DNA from: Sipunculus nudus
Taxonomy: Eukaryota > Annelida > Sipuncula > Golfingiida > Sipunculidae
Reading direction: 5' to 3'
Length of the DNA: 64,000 nucleotides
Assembly: GCA_026874595.1 (NCBI GenBank)
Contig: CM049319.1
Coordinates: 20,077,601 to 20,141,600, forward strand
The notes beneath the pieces were generated by a model. It did no database searches and was not told the DNA's origin. It saw only the letters and a list, made by a program, of their open reading frames with translations. The position numbers and the translations under genes are program-made. Shown in pieces: positions 24,701-39,700 of this stretch. Position 1 is the stretch's first letter, and each line of letters starts with the position of its first letter.

Positions 24701-27700
24701 TAGCATTTATATACAGTCTTAAATGTTAATTTGACAACTGTGGTAATATTTTCCTCCACTAATGGATATGTACTTTTTTTACATTTCCTTTATTCTGAGC
24801 AATCTCATATTCAATATTTTGCAATAGATGTCTGTAAAGTTCTTGTTATTATATACTGTCCTGTTTGTATTGTGTAATGAGATTTAAATTTGTATTTGTA
24901 TTTGTTTGTAATTGTATGTATATATGGATAATAATAAAAAAAGTCAAAATTTTTGCTCAGTAGTCAAGTGAAAAACATGAATAAAATATGTAACACAATT
25001 GCTACAGATTTGAGCACAAAATGTAATTTATGTACTTCAGGCTTGAAATCATGTTTTCATGTTATAAACTGCACCATCGTAACAATGTAGTGTTCTGTCA
25101 CAGCCACCTACAAGAGTTTCGGGACTTTTTCCTAAAGTTTGACCTGAGTTTTACCAAGCTAATGCATGATAAACCTGCCGTTAAAATGAAGCTGCCGTAC
25201 CAGCGACAAACCACCATAGAGTGCTTTCAGGTGAGAGTCAGTATACATTTTACAACCAAATCTGTTCCTGTACCTGTTACTGGAATCTACAGTCCATTCT
25301 CTGTTTACCAAAGCATGTTTCTTTGATATTTCTTCAGTTTTGAAGGGATTCCTGATAAATGTGAAACACTCAACAAATGTTTATATCCTTTTGTTTATCT
25401 TGGACTTTTATCAGAATTTTATGCCTTACCACATTGCCAAAGAAACTTATGATGCTAATGATGTTTATTGATTAGGGCCCCGCTTCAACTGAAGCAGGTG
25501 CCCTATAGTAATCACCCTGTCCGTCTGTCTGTCCGTCTTTCTGTGTCCATCTGTCTGTCCATAAATTTATTTCCGGATGATAACTTGATTTTCCATTCAC
25601 ATATGGATTTCAAACTTAATATATAAATGGCCCACCACTAAAACTACGCTCTTAACACAGCACTTTGCCTATAGGCCTACTACCTATATTGTAAGTGCTG
25701 TTTGTTTTGACCTCGTATCCTGAATTGCTACACTAGAGGATAGCACTGTATTTTGGTCCAATCAGATGAGACCCTATGCTGGAAGACAAAATGGTTTACC
25801 AGCCAAGTGAGGAATACATGGAGCCAAAGTTGTTCATTTTGTTTTGAGTGACAGCTCATTGCCCTAGCAACCGTTTAAACAGGCCACAGGTCAAATGTGG
25901 TTTGCACAGGTCCTTGTGTACATAGGATGCCCCGTCAGTGAGCTGTAATTCAAACGAAATGAAACAACATAGGCTCCGTGCACACCTTGCTGGCTGGTTT
26001 AAGTTTTGCTGACAACGGATACATGGCTACACTAACATAGTCGTAATGTCATTATCAAATGGGTCCATGATGCGAGAGCGCAGAGGGAGCAATTAAAATT
26101 TGACTTTTCTTTACTAGGAGTAACCATGAAACTGTCATCAAGTGGCGCTTGAAGCACAGCTCTGGGCCAAGCCATGATGCATGTCGAGTATTTGTTAACT
26201 GGCAATTGGTTGGCTGCTAGTCACATCAGCAGTTTTTTCAGCAGACAGACATACCACTAGTGTCTAGGTGTATCATAAACGGTCAAACCAGGCAGCGGGA
26301 AAATCAGTAGCTTCTCTAGAAGCCCAAGATTTCATCTGCCTCGGGAGCGTAAACTAAAGCAAGAACCCTATTGATTTGGGGGTCATGAGGTCAAAGGTCA
26401 TGGTCTCAGGACTCACACTTTTTTAATCTTAGTGGATGCATTTTAAGCCAAACTTTCCATGCCAGTCTTTCCATCTTACACATACATAACACTTGCCATC
26501 ATCTATATCAATCTTGGGGTCACAAATTCAAAGATCAAGGTCACAGGGGCCATCTGTCCACAAATTCATTTTCAGGTAACTCCTTTTTTGATTCACATAT
26601 GGATTTCAAACTTAATATATATATATATGACCCACCAGCTCAGCTGCAAAACATTAAAATCTTGAGATCTGAGAAACCCAGAGATTTGCTCGAATGAATT
26701 AAAGGGGCCCACTCATCTATAAAGCATGTTGAATTTACATGAAAAAAATAGCATCTTCCTTATAAAATAAATTTTAAACCTGCCAAAACTTTGCCCTGAA
26801 ACCATTTGGTAACTCCTGTAAACCAGTGTTAAAAACAGTGTACCGGGCGCGAGCAAAAGTGTCAACATAAACATAGCGAATGGGACACTGTGCATCCCTA
26901 AGCCACAACACCTAATAATCACGAGATGCCCTGATTGACTTTCTCCCAAAATGTATTACATTATCTTGCCGGCTGAAACTTTGTGTGTTGCGGTTCACTT
27001 TCAGACCTCCGGTCACACAGTCTTGTTATGGTAAACATTCACATGTGGATGTGTTTATAAACACGCAGAGCCATAACAAGGTGTTAAACAGCTGTATGCG
27101 ATGTGCTGGGATGGTGTTACTGGGAAACTTTTGTATAAAGCAAAACTGAACTGATAGTGTGAAAGAATAGACATAATATTGCTCCTTATTATGTCCCTTT
27201 AAATATGCATTACTGAAGGTGATGACTTTAACATTATTCCTGGCCCATGCATGTAAACCCTTGAAGCTGGGTGGCTTGATAGTGGCATATCTTTCTCTAT
27301 GCTTCTGCCAGAGGTCGTTTCTACTCAAAAGGAATCTCTTCTGATTTGGCACTGTTGGACAGCGGGGACTACTTGTTTAAACTATCAAAGTTTTAAATCA
27401 ACATTTGTCACATTTCAAGGAAACACCTTCTTTTAATATTCCACATGCTCATGATTACAAAATATTACTTAGTCCGTAAAGTTGTTACCACAAAAACACC
27501 CAAGTTAATGTTATTTGCCTTGATACAATTTGTAACCAACACACTTGAACAGATTACATTGTCCTCTTAACCACCTTTATACCTACGCTGTATGTAATTA
27601 CCCGTTAATATTTTCTTATAGGAAATTAATGCAGATGGAAGGAGCACCAGTGGAGTTCTTAAAGGTGGCTTAAATGGTGGGGGCACCAGCCATAGTAAAG

Positions 27701-30700
27701 CAAGAATAGAAAGACTTAAACAGGGCTCACAGTGTCTGTAAGTAGTGAAACCAAATCCAACTTTACATATGGTCTGTTAAAAGTAGAATTGTTGTACTAA
27801 CAAAATTTTCATTGCTTGTGAGTTGCTGCAATGAAAAGAGGTATAGGTCTAATTAATAGGCCACATAAACATATATTGGCAAAATATTTTAACATTAAGT
27901 CAATATATTTCCATTCAAAGAGTTATTTTTTGTTAAAATTTTATATAAACATTTTTTACATAAATATAAACATTTTTGCATATTGATGCAAGTAAAGTTG
28001 AAGAAAGTCGAAGTAATAACGATTTGATGTTGATCATATGGATGAGAAAACATATAAAAGTTCCTGATTGTATCTGAGACTTTTTAAGTACTTTGAAATG
28101 TAAAATTCATGAGAGAAAGGTTAGCAGCTCTTAGTTGAAGCTAGTGATAGGAATTCCACCTGATATAAGATATAAAGTTTGGTTACTGTAATACTGTGTA
28201 TTACTTCATATCATTCAGAATTCCTCATAATTTGAGAGGATCTTGTCTCAAACCATTCCTCAGAAATCAAATTAGTGCCTTTTCTAAGTAATGTTTAAAG
28301 TTGAATAAATAAATGCGAAAGTTATTTGAAAATCTATATATGTGCATGTACTTTATCAGCTTCACTTAGTCACTTAATTAAAACCACCTTGAATAAGAGG
28401 TAATAATTTATAGGTCAAAATCTAATATCTGGTAATCCTTATGATTCACAAAAAAAACAGTGAAAACACCAGCCATTGAGTTTGATAAAAAAAACATAAC
28501 TGTATCTTTTTCAAGATCTCTGTGTCATGAGCTTCATGCCTTACTGAGGGTCATGTGGTCAGGGAAGTGGGCACTGGTCAGTCCGCAGGCTATCCTGCAG
28601 GCCATATGGAAAATCATTCCGTTCTTTAAGGGCTACTCCCAGCAAGATGCTCAGGAATTCATGGGGTAAGTATCAACACACATCAGTGTCTACAGAAGTC
28701 AACACACATCAGTATATGCAGGTGTCACCACACATCAGTATATACTTACATCAACACACACCAGTGTCAGCAGGTTTCACCACAGGTGACCACACATCAG
28801 TATTTGTAAGTGTCACCACACATCAGTATGTGCAGGTTTCACAGCACATAGATATATGCAGGTGTCACCACCCATCAGTATAAGCAGATGTCAACACATC
28901 AGTATATGCAGGTGTCACCATACTCAGTGGCACCACACATCAGTATATACTTATGTCATCACCAATCAGTATCTGCATATGTCAACACAAATCAGTATAT
29001 TCAGGTGTCACCACATGTCAGTATATGCTTATGACACCACACATCAGTATCTGCAGATATCAACACATCAGTATATATGCAGGTGTCACCACACATCAGT
29101 TTCTGCAGATGTTAACAGCAATCACTATTTAAAGATGTCAATCCACTTCAGTATCTACAATAGTCAACACACATCAGTATCTGCAAATGTCAACACACAA
29201 CAGTATCTATAAATGTCAACACACATCAGTATCCACAGATGTCACCACACATCAGTATATGCAGGTGTTAACAGCCATCAGTATCTGCAGATGTCAACAC
29301 ACATCAGTATCTACAAATGTCAACACACATCAGTCTCTACAGATGTCATCGCACATCATATGCAGAGCTCACTATACACATGTGTGCAGAGCTCACCATG
29401 TACCAGTGTGTGCAGAGCTCACCATGCACCAGTGTCTGTAGAGCTCACCATGTACCAGTGTCTGCAGAGCTTACCATACACCAGTGTGTGCAGAGCTCAC
29501 CATGCACCAGTGTCTGCAGAGCTCACCATGCACCAGTGTCTGCAGAGCTCACCACACACCAGTGTGTGCAGAGCTCACCATACACCAGTTTCTGCAGAGC
29601 TCACCATGTACCAGTGTGTGCAGAGCTCACCATGTACCAGTGTGTACAGAGCTCAACATGTACCAGTGTCTGTAGAGCTCACCATGTACCAGTGTCTTCA
29701 GAGCTCACCATGTACCAGTGTGTGCAGAGCTCACCATGTACCAGTGTCTGCAGAGTTCACCATGTACCAGTGTCTGCAGAGCTCACCACACACCAGTGTC
29801 TGCAGAGCTCACCACACTCCAGTGTCTGCAGAGTTCACCATGTACCAGTGTCTGCAGAGCTCACCACACACCAGTGTCTGCAGAGCTCACCACACTCCAG
29901 TGTCTGCAGGGCTCTCCATACACCAGTGTCTGCAGGGCTCACCATACACCTTTGTCTGTAGCAGCATTTTGCCCTTCTGACAGAAGAGAACCTCTTGAAA
30001 ATGTCAGTGGGTCATGCCCTCTAATATTGAGAACTGCACTGCAAATTCTGATGAGGGTGCAAACATTATTGTATATTTTGACAACACCTCATAGTCTGCA
30101 AGTACACTGTCACTTTAAATAATCCAAACCTACTATTAGACATGTTCATGAACTTTCTACCAACATGTACCCTGTGTGAAAAAAGATTTTGTCATAACAG
30201 CACATTGGATGTTTTGAATTTTTGACCACATAGAAGTATGTCTCCCATGGGACATGTAATTAATATCCAAGTCAGCAGGGCACAGGAAAGACATTGCTGC
30301 CAGAGGATTTAATTTCTCACTTGTAGCCCAATGTTTAGATTACAAGCTGTATACAGCAATATCAATGCAACAGGATGGATGGCCATGGCTTTGCAGTTTT
30401 CCTTGTGTCATGACTCAAGGTCCATGTTCATGGGTGTTCAGCCAGCATTAGTGGCTTCATTGTCTACAGATGCCTGTGTGCACACCCTTCTGAAATGTCA
30501 TGCGGGGAATCATGACTCTAAATCAAAATTACTGTAACTGCCACACTGTTTATGCAAAATAATACACTGTTATATATTTTCTGTGGATGTATGTAAAATG
30601 TTTGTTTTTTAGCTCAGCTGACTATAAGTCATCTGAGCTATAGTTGTGGTCCATTGTCTGTCGTCCGTCTGTCGTGCCGTCCGTCCGTCCGTCCAGATGT

Positions 30701-33700
30701 CTGCCGTAAGACTGGCACATTTCGACACCATTGGACCTACGAATCTGAAATTCGGGATACAGTTAGATGTCCCCAAAATATCCTACCATGCCAAAAACTG
30801 GGTCAATAGGACTTCATTCCTTCGAGATATTAAGGAAAAACCTCAATTTTTTATAAGAAATCTATTTTCACACTTCAGGACTGCCTAATATCAAAACCAC
30901 TCATCTGGTTTTCTTCATATTTACCATAAATTTTCCTCTATATAGTTCCTATGTACATGCCAGAAATTAAGTCAGTATTTTTTAATTTAAAAAAGTTATG
31001 GGCCCAAACATAATGGACTTTGTAAAAAAATCAGGAAAGATATTTGGTCACTTAAGACCATAAGTGTTAAAGGTAGGGACTTTTTTTCAGTAATACAACT
31101 TTAAATAATTAAATTTTAATTGTATACCAAAAATAAGATCAAAATCTGTTAAATTTTTTTAAATATTGGCAAAAATATAAAATTGGTACCTTAAATTTTG
31201 CCCAACTTTGGCCATGGCACATTTTTTTCCCGTAAGTACTGTGGATTTAATTTTCACAGCATGTGCACATAAGGATTTAATCTGTTAAAATCTGAAATTT
31301 GAAAATAAAAGCGGCAAAATTAGGCTAGTTATTGAATTTATTTGGAGGCTCTTGTTGTATTCCCTTACATTGTCAAGCAGTCCACTTTGGTGACTGTTGG
31401 GTCATTTAGTGCACATCTCTATGCTCCCCAGGCTGTTGGCATAATGTTAGATGTCCCCAAGATCTCCTACCAATCTGAGAACTGGGTCTTTGCGACTTCG
31501 TTCCTTTGAGAAATTAAGGAAAAACCTCAATTTTTTATTTAAAAAATATTTTCACACTTCAGGACTGCCTAATATCAAAACCACTCATCTGTTTTTCCTC
31601 ATATTTACTATAAATATTCCTCTATATAGTTCCTATGTACGTGCGAGAAATAAGGTCTGTATTATATAATTTGAAAAAGTTATGGGCTCAAACATAATGC
31701 ATTTTGTAAAAAATCAGGAAAGATATTTGATCGCTTTATACAAAACATGTTAAGGCTAAGGACTTTTTTTCCAGTAATATAACTTTAATTAATCAAAATT
31801 AAATTGTATACCCAAAATTAGATCAAAATCTTTTTAATTTTTTAAAATATTAGCAAAAATAAAAATTGGTACCTTAAATTTTGCCCAACTTTGGCCATGG
31901 CACGTTTTTTTCTTGTAAGTACTGTGGATTTAATTTTAACAGCATGTGCACACAGCATCTCAACTGAGTTGAGCTTGATCAGGCTGTCTGCAGTTGATAC
32001 CATACCACAGGGAGCCTTTTTCTCTGGCACCCCCCCCCCCCCCCCCCCCCCCATTCTGTTGACAGACCTGTACTATGAACTAGATGAATCTTAAAATTAA
32101 CATTTTTTTCAGCAACAAGCAGTAACAACAGAGACCCCTCCCCCAAACCCACCCCTTCAATACACAGGACTAATAAACAAGATTTTAAAACTGAAATAAT
32201 CTAGCCTTGAATGGTTACATGCACAAATCACTATCCAATAATAAGAACTCAAACTGAAAAATTATTATTTAAAAACATACTTCTGGTGATATATATTCAC
32301 ATCTATTTATTGTATGTTTCCTACATTTATAATGTAGTAGATTTGCTTTAAAAATCTGCTACCTATTTGGGCTGTTATATAATAATCCTTGAGTCTCATG
32401 TTTCTTATTCACTTCATAAATGGTTAGAGATAAATGGAGTTGATACACTTATCTCATTATAGATGGCAGCACTTACATTACCAAGCAGTTTCAGCATGTG
32501 TTGATAAAATGTCATATGTCATTGTAAAGAGTTCATAAATTGTTTTCAGTACGCGTAACAATGTTATTTCCATTTACTGGTGTATTGTAAGTCTTACACA
32601 CGGATATCGGAACTGTTGGAATTTCTTCTTCTTATTATTTTTTTTTGTTTTATTCATTTTGTGACAAGCTGTTATATTAGTTGATTTATAATGCATGTGT
32701 ATCTCCAAAATGAAGATAAAGTCTAGTTGATACACTTATCTGATGGAAGATGGCAGCACTTACACTGCCTTGCGATTTCAGCGTCTTTGATTGTATTCCA
32801 ACCCTGTACATGTGTGTTAGCTAAGAGTTCATTGTTATCCAGGACACGTTATAATGTTTTTCATTTATTCATATATGTAAGCCTTACACACACATTTGCA
32901 AACTGTTGGAATATTTTTAAAACTATTTTTATTTATTACCTTCTTGTACCAATTTATTTCAGTTGACTTTTAACGCATGTGCATCGCCAAGGTTAAGCAC
33001 CACAAATTATCATGTTAAGTGATGTTATGTTGATTTTATGGTTCTATGGGCCGGAGGCCTTTATACTTGAATAAACTATTTATTTATTTATTTATTTATT
33101 TACTAATAAACAAGATGAATCTTATAATTTTAATGTTAAATAAATTCTTTTTTTTTTATGAGACTTTGACAATTTTGATTTTTTTTTTTAAGAAAAAAAT
33201 TCCAGGAATTTAATCCTAATATTAAATTTGTGATAAAATATTAGGATCTAATGTAAGTGCTAACTGACAAGATTTAAGAAGATATAAATACTTTGTAGCA
33301 TTTCATTCATATCTCTTAAAGTTGGTAGGGCCTACGTGTGAATAACACTGTTAACTTAGTATTAAAATTAGGAATATTGGTCAAACTTTGTGGGATTAAT
33401 TTTTAACTCATATGGCCATATATTTAACTTTTGAAAACTTAATTACCTTCACACATTATTTTTTATGAAATGTTACTTTTATATAACACTTACCGTAGGC
33501 CTATTTGTTCCCTTGGTGCATCACTAAATGGTTTAGCTCATGTCCATTATTCTATAATTTACAGAGTTTCATTTTAGCAGGGCCATTTTCTCATAGCTTT
33601 TCTAATGATAATATACATCAAAAACCAAAAGAAATAAAAATATTTTGCAGTTACTAATATTTTCCAAAATTCAGCTGAGCGATGTGACCCATGGGTCCCT

Positions 33701-36700
33701 TGTTTTTCATTAGGGAAATGTCATGCATTTTGGGCACATTTCAGTATAATTTTGGACAGTATATTTTGGATATTTTCAAAGGTGTAAAAATGCCATATAT
33801 ATATATACATGCACAAATAGATTAGTCTGGTACTTAAATATTTTTTATTATGTATAATAATTGGTATTGTTTTATTTTCAGGGAGTTTTTAGACAAAGTT
33901 CAGTCAGAGCTTGAGACAGCAGTTCCTGGTTCAAGCCACACTCACCAGGGGTCAGCACGTGATATCATCAGCCAGACTTTCCAGGGTCAACTTGTCAGTA
34001 AGGTAGTTCTTAACATGGTCAGACTCAGTCAGCTGTTAATTGAAGGAAAATATCCTCCACATAAGGTAGATATATATACTAAAGAAAGTAATGTAAATGT
34101 TAGTATTGTTACCCTAAATAGGCCACCTGTAATGGGATTTGCAACTGATCAGCTGATATAGGGGTGAATACCTGTCCACTAATCCAGCCAGCTGATTGAA
34201 CATCTGCCCAGTTTTATAAGCCATTAATCCAGGATGGTTGTGATGTTTTGATAAGAGAGGAGATAAGTGATTAATAAAGTTCTTCATGAAAGGGCCCAGT
34301 TGTTATTTCATTTAGGATCCTTTAGTTACTGTTTTTGTACAGTTTACATTATGTCTTAGGTCATGCTTGTCAGCTGAGTGTCATGATCCATGAGTTGCTT
34401 ATCTTTTCTTCACAGGTAACCTGTTTAAGATGTGGTCATGTCTCCAGTACATTTGAGTCATTCATGGATCTTCCTCTGGAATTTCTGGATGGATTCCAGG
34501 TGTCGTCTGAAGTATCCAGCAAAAGTTGCAGCCTTAAAGGTAGCACTTCATCCTTATAATCTTTGATTTTTATCTGTGTATAGCAGAATCATCAGCAACT
34601 CAGAATTATTTTACAATAATAAAGTGTAATCATTGGAGAAAATTTATTGGTCATGATAAATAATAAATTTAATTCAGATTACACCTATATCATAGAAATA
34701 TTGACTTTTGACATATTACCAAAGAGTGTAACATTTTAAATGAAAAAGAAATATATTGTGAACCCCATAATTTATGAAGTATCACATTTTTTCCTCAAAT
34801 ATGAAACACTAATTGTTTCAACCAAGTTCTTTGACAAGTTCAAAACTGGTGACCTTAACATTCATCTTCAAGGTCAAATCAGTCAGAATAGAAATAATTT
34901 GTGAATGCTGTGACTTTTGAAGTAGTCTTTATTTTTCCCCATCAAATTTGGAAATGGGAGGCCCACAGGGAAGGAATACAACTTCATTCTAGTTTCATCT
35001 TTTATATATTATTTTTGTTTGCAGAAATGCTCCAGAAGTTCACATCAGCAGAAAAGTTAGATGGTCCTATATATGCATGTGATGGCTGCAACAGTAAGTA
35101 CCAGAGTCAGCCATATTTAAATAATAAAATCTCACATAGGTTGTCTCAGTGAGCTTCCACTAAATCTTGGTCAAATGAATGTTCAAAATCAGTTCTCAGG
35201 CCTGAAGATCACTGGTAAGTGAACAGATAATGGGATCATACAGTGTCAGTACTAGCTGTTTACATGAAACTGTTGTGAACATTGCAAAATGTGGTGGCAT
35301 AGTCATTTACATACCATGTTAATTGAATTAAAATATATAGTAATATTTGCTTTGTGTGAAGGTTGATATCCTTTCTAAGCAATATATGCCAGGGCCTGTA
35401 TATAATATGGGGCAATACTAAACCATCAGTACATCATACATTCATTTTTCATATGTGTATTTATACCCAAATCTGTATACAGATCTGTTTAACCGTGGCA
35501 TACAATAAAAAAAAAGAAAAAAGTTTATTCTGATAACGATAGGGTCAACAGCCCTTACAGAATCATTTGCATATACATGTAAATAATAAATACACATATA
35601 CATTATTACTTCCCATATTATTCGAGTAAGTTCAGCAATAAAACAATTTACACATACATAACCCTAGATAATAGTCTGTGATTATTTGTTATTTGCTTTA
35701 TTTCTACAAAAATATTGCTAAATCTCGCATTTTGGAAGGTTTACTTAGTACTTGTAAGCAAGTGGATCAAATTTTATGATCAGTGATTTTTCTATATTTT
35801 CTCTGAATGAATTTTATTTGTTTGAATTTATAAGCTGGACACTCAAACAGTATATGATATTCATTCTCAATTTGTCTTATTCCTTTAGTCATACAAAATT
35901 TACATCTTTAAGTATGGTGTACCTTTTTATTTCTGCCAATTTCTGTTTCTATGGAAAGTCATTTAGCCTAGATTTTGCAATAAAAGATCTTAAATTGGTG
36001 ATAAGTAGTCTAAATATTTCTCTGGTTCTAAAAGTGATTTTACAGAGTTATACATTTGCAATTTACTCTTTCACTCAATTTATGCATGCCATACCTGTAA
36101 GGCACAATCCTCCAATCTTTGCTCTACTATAGCCATAAAATATTTTACATCTTCAATAGTTTGAGATAACCAAAATGAGCCGAAATCAAGTTTATTTAAC
36201 TGTTGTTTCATACATGATGCCCAAGTGATTTTTCCAATATCATCAAGTTGCTTCAACATTCTATATGTTATGTAAAAATACATACTCAGTATACAGTGAA
36301 CTCTGAATTGTGTCAAACTCAAAGGGACAATCAGAAAATATCATTTAAAGAGAACTTGGGCTTGTTACGTTGGGTTTGACACAAGTGGAATATTCCACCA
36401 ATAACAATTTTAGTAAGCAATAATAAAAATAAGAAATATCAGGAACTTTTTACTATGACCCAAATGATATTTTTTGACAAAAGTAAGTTTGACTCAAGAT
36501 TTTACTGCATTAATTTTCCAGATGACTACTCAGGGCTAAATTATTACAATATCTTAGTTGTAACTTTAGAGCTTATTCAGAGTTTTGAACGTCATCAAAA
36601 CATAAGCATGTTCTTGCTTAAGAAATATTCACACGTGAATATTGTTTACAGGGAATCGTCGCAAAGCAGCAAACAAGGCTACTGTACTCAGTGAAGCAGA

Positions 36701-39700
36701 GAAGATTATACATATCCATAAGTTACCGCCTGTTTTACGGCTGCAGCTCAAGCGATTTGTGTAAGTAGAACAAAGCCTCAGGGTCACACTCTAAAAGGGG
36801 CACATTCAACTTCCTTTTGAAAAAGAATTTATGTGATTTCTTGATTCCTCTGTGTTTATATTAATGATCCTAGGGTAATTTTGATTGTGTAAAATTCTTA
36901 TAACGCCTTCATGAAGGATATATGATCTTGTTTATCAACAACATGTTTGTAAACACAGCAGTATTGACAAAGTGGAAAACATGTAACCTGAGGTGGTAGG
37001 TTGCATATATGCATTGGTAGAAAGCTCACTTGTTGCAAAATGCCATATGCAAGGCTCTGGCTTATCTGACTTGCTGCCAGATGCCCTTGTTGAATTTGTT
37101 TTGATTATTTTGGCAGGCCCCACATATTAAAAACATGTTAATATAAACAAAACAAGCAACCTGTGTGCAGTGATATTCACGTTTTCTGGCCTATTTTCAT
37201 AAAGGCTCAAAGGGATTACCTTTAGTTTATAAAGTCAGATAGGTGGTTGGGCCCCTTTAAGCTGAAGTTTGAACTGTTCCATTACAGTGGATCTCATATT
37301 CACTTAGAGAAACTCCTTTCCTGGTCTAGTTATACCTACTTGAAAGAATTTTTATTCTTTGACCCCTTAATCTGGAATCTTCAGTAACCTCCAGTGTTTT
37401 TCCATGTGTAGACCCTTCCTAGTAATTGTTTCCATTCAACAAAGTGGTGCCAACCCTAACCCTGGAAGAAAACAGGTTGGGGGGGGGGGTGTATAGGAAG
37501 AGTAAAACACATTTTGTTTGTATTTTTTTAGCCCTCAGCCTTAGAGGCTGAAGGGCTATTGTTGTCACCCAAGCCGTCTGTCTGGCATGTGTTAACATTT
37601 ACCTTGTGAGCGGGATATCTCAAAAAGGATTTACCATAGGAATTTTATATTTTCGGTGCTGATGAATATTAACAAAATCTGGGTCACGTTTGAAGATGGG
37701 TGACCTTGACTTTTTTTTTAAGTTTAAGAACAAATTATAGAAAAAAAACTTGGAAGCATATATCTCAGGAAATGTTGGGTGGATTGTTATAAAACAAGCT
37801 ATGATTATTGGCACTGATGGTCTGTAACTACGGCACAAGTTTGGGGGCGCCACCTCCCAAGTTTTTATTTTAAAAGAATTTTTATCAGATTTTTTCAGTT
37901 TTGGCCTTGTGAGCAGGATATCTCAAAAAGTATTCATTACAGGAATTTCATTTATTCAGTGCTGATACATATCAGCAAAGTCTCGGTCAAGTTCGAAGAT
38001 GGATGACCTTGACCGTCTTCTCAAGGTTATAGAGCTTATAATAGAAAAAAACTAAGGAGCTTATTTCTCAGGAGCCACTGGATGAATTGTTTTGGAATGT
38101 GGAATGGTCATTGGCCTTGATGATCTCTTAAGTGCTGCATGACTTACAAAGACTGGAGCCAGACTTACAAGGATCCTACATACCTCTCTAGACACACATG
38201 TACAGATATACCTCCATAGGAGAACAAATATTACATGAATACTTGACTTTTGATAGACTTTTGCTACATTTCATATTTTGTATGGTATCACAAGGGGTTA
38301 CAATGGTTAAAGTGCATTGTCAAATGTAATTGTGTCCATAAAGTGATGTGTTGCTGTAAAAGTGTTGATGCTCATTATATGAGGAATTTCTTACTTCAGA
38401 AGAGTAAAAACTTTGGGTTCTTTTTTAACATGTGTAAAATTGAATATTAATTTCAGTATTAAATTATAGTTGAGATAACATAATGATATTGTTTCTCCCT
38501 CATCCAACCAACAATGTGTATACCTGATTTGAAAAGGGAATCATTAATAAAAATACTGAATCTTTTATTTTAAAAAAAATGAAATTAAGCATCTACTGAA
38601 AACTCTACAAGTTTCATGTTTTACATGGTGCAGATGCAATGTATACCTCATTGCTTATCAAATTTAGTTATGCTCATTTGAAAATGGAAAATTTAAATGT
38701 TTAATTGACAGCATTTTATTACAGTTAAATGTGCATTATTATGCTTCAGCTCATGTCCATTATTCTATAATTTGCTGGGTTTTGTATGTTCCCAGGATAT
38801 ATATTTACATGCATATTACAGTCACTAGGTTGAAAAACTGAAACTTTTACAAACATGTTTGTGATCAAGAGAGGCTCCTGCATCTATCATGTAGTCCATA
38901 AAAGTGCACAGTCATCACAACAACTAGGATTTTTTATACAAATATTCTCAGAATCAATTTCAGCTGAGCACCATGACCCATAGGTCCCTTTTATTTACAT
39001 TTAATTCATGGCTGCAATCTCACAATAGCCATGGTTTGTGTTAATTTATAGACATGCATTTAGTTTTTTTATTAAATTTCATTTCAGGTGGTCTGGTAGA
39101 AATAACAGGGGTAAGATTGGTGCTCACGTAGGGTTTCCGAGGGTGCTAGACATGGCAGCGTTCTGTGACACGGGCACAGACTGTGAAAGCTTCCGCTATG
39201 TTTTATCAGCAGCAGTTGTCCATCATGGCCGGGGGTTTGGATCAGGGCATTACACAGCATATTGCTGGAACAGCAGGGCAGGTGAGTAACTCCGTAATGC
39301 ATCAGGTGACAGTAAAGGTCTTTTAATCTTTTAATCCAAATTATATACACAGACTCCTTAAAGCAACAGGGATTAAATGAATACTAAATGGAAAAGGATG
39401 GTATTTAAACTGATGGTTTAATATGTCTTTGAATTTGCTGATCAGAATTTGCTGACCAGCAAATGCTGTGTTTTGATAATTCCATTTTTGGGGCAAGAAT
39501 TGCTATCTTTTATCATGTGAGCTGCTGCAAAGATTATTACCAATCATCATGTGACTGCTATTTGATATTTCACCAGCAGATGGCACTACCTGTGGTCATG
39601 TCCTCTCTGTGATGCAAAAAATGGTATTTTCTAGTTATCCTTAAGGTGGTCTGGAAATGTCTAGTTTATCATTCATATGCCTTTGTCATATCTATCTTGG

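Noticed and set aside
27026-27352. 108-codon minus-strand frame
   Set aside because: Most of it lies in the TTAA-flanked element, and I recognise no protein family in it.
28670-29962. Possible CRISPR-like array
   Set aside because: There are no unique spacers: the whole 26-bp unit repeats. The genome is eukaryotic. The same applies to the 20-bp array at 48335.
29213-29980. 255-codon frame rich in Cys, Ser, His and Val
   Set aside because: It is produced by a 26-bp minisatellite without stops; all three forward frames are similarly open, and the interval is the intron after USP exon 9.
34003-34161. Continuation of the open frame past USP exon 10
   Set aside because: The known USP order GQL-x-S-x-VTCL requires the junction at 34002, and GTAGTT at 34003 provides a donor; the remainder is intron.
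35776-36132. 118-codon plus-strand frame
   Set aside because: It is the antisense of the LINE fragment; its hydrophobic appearance follows from AT-rich complement.
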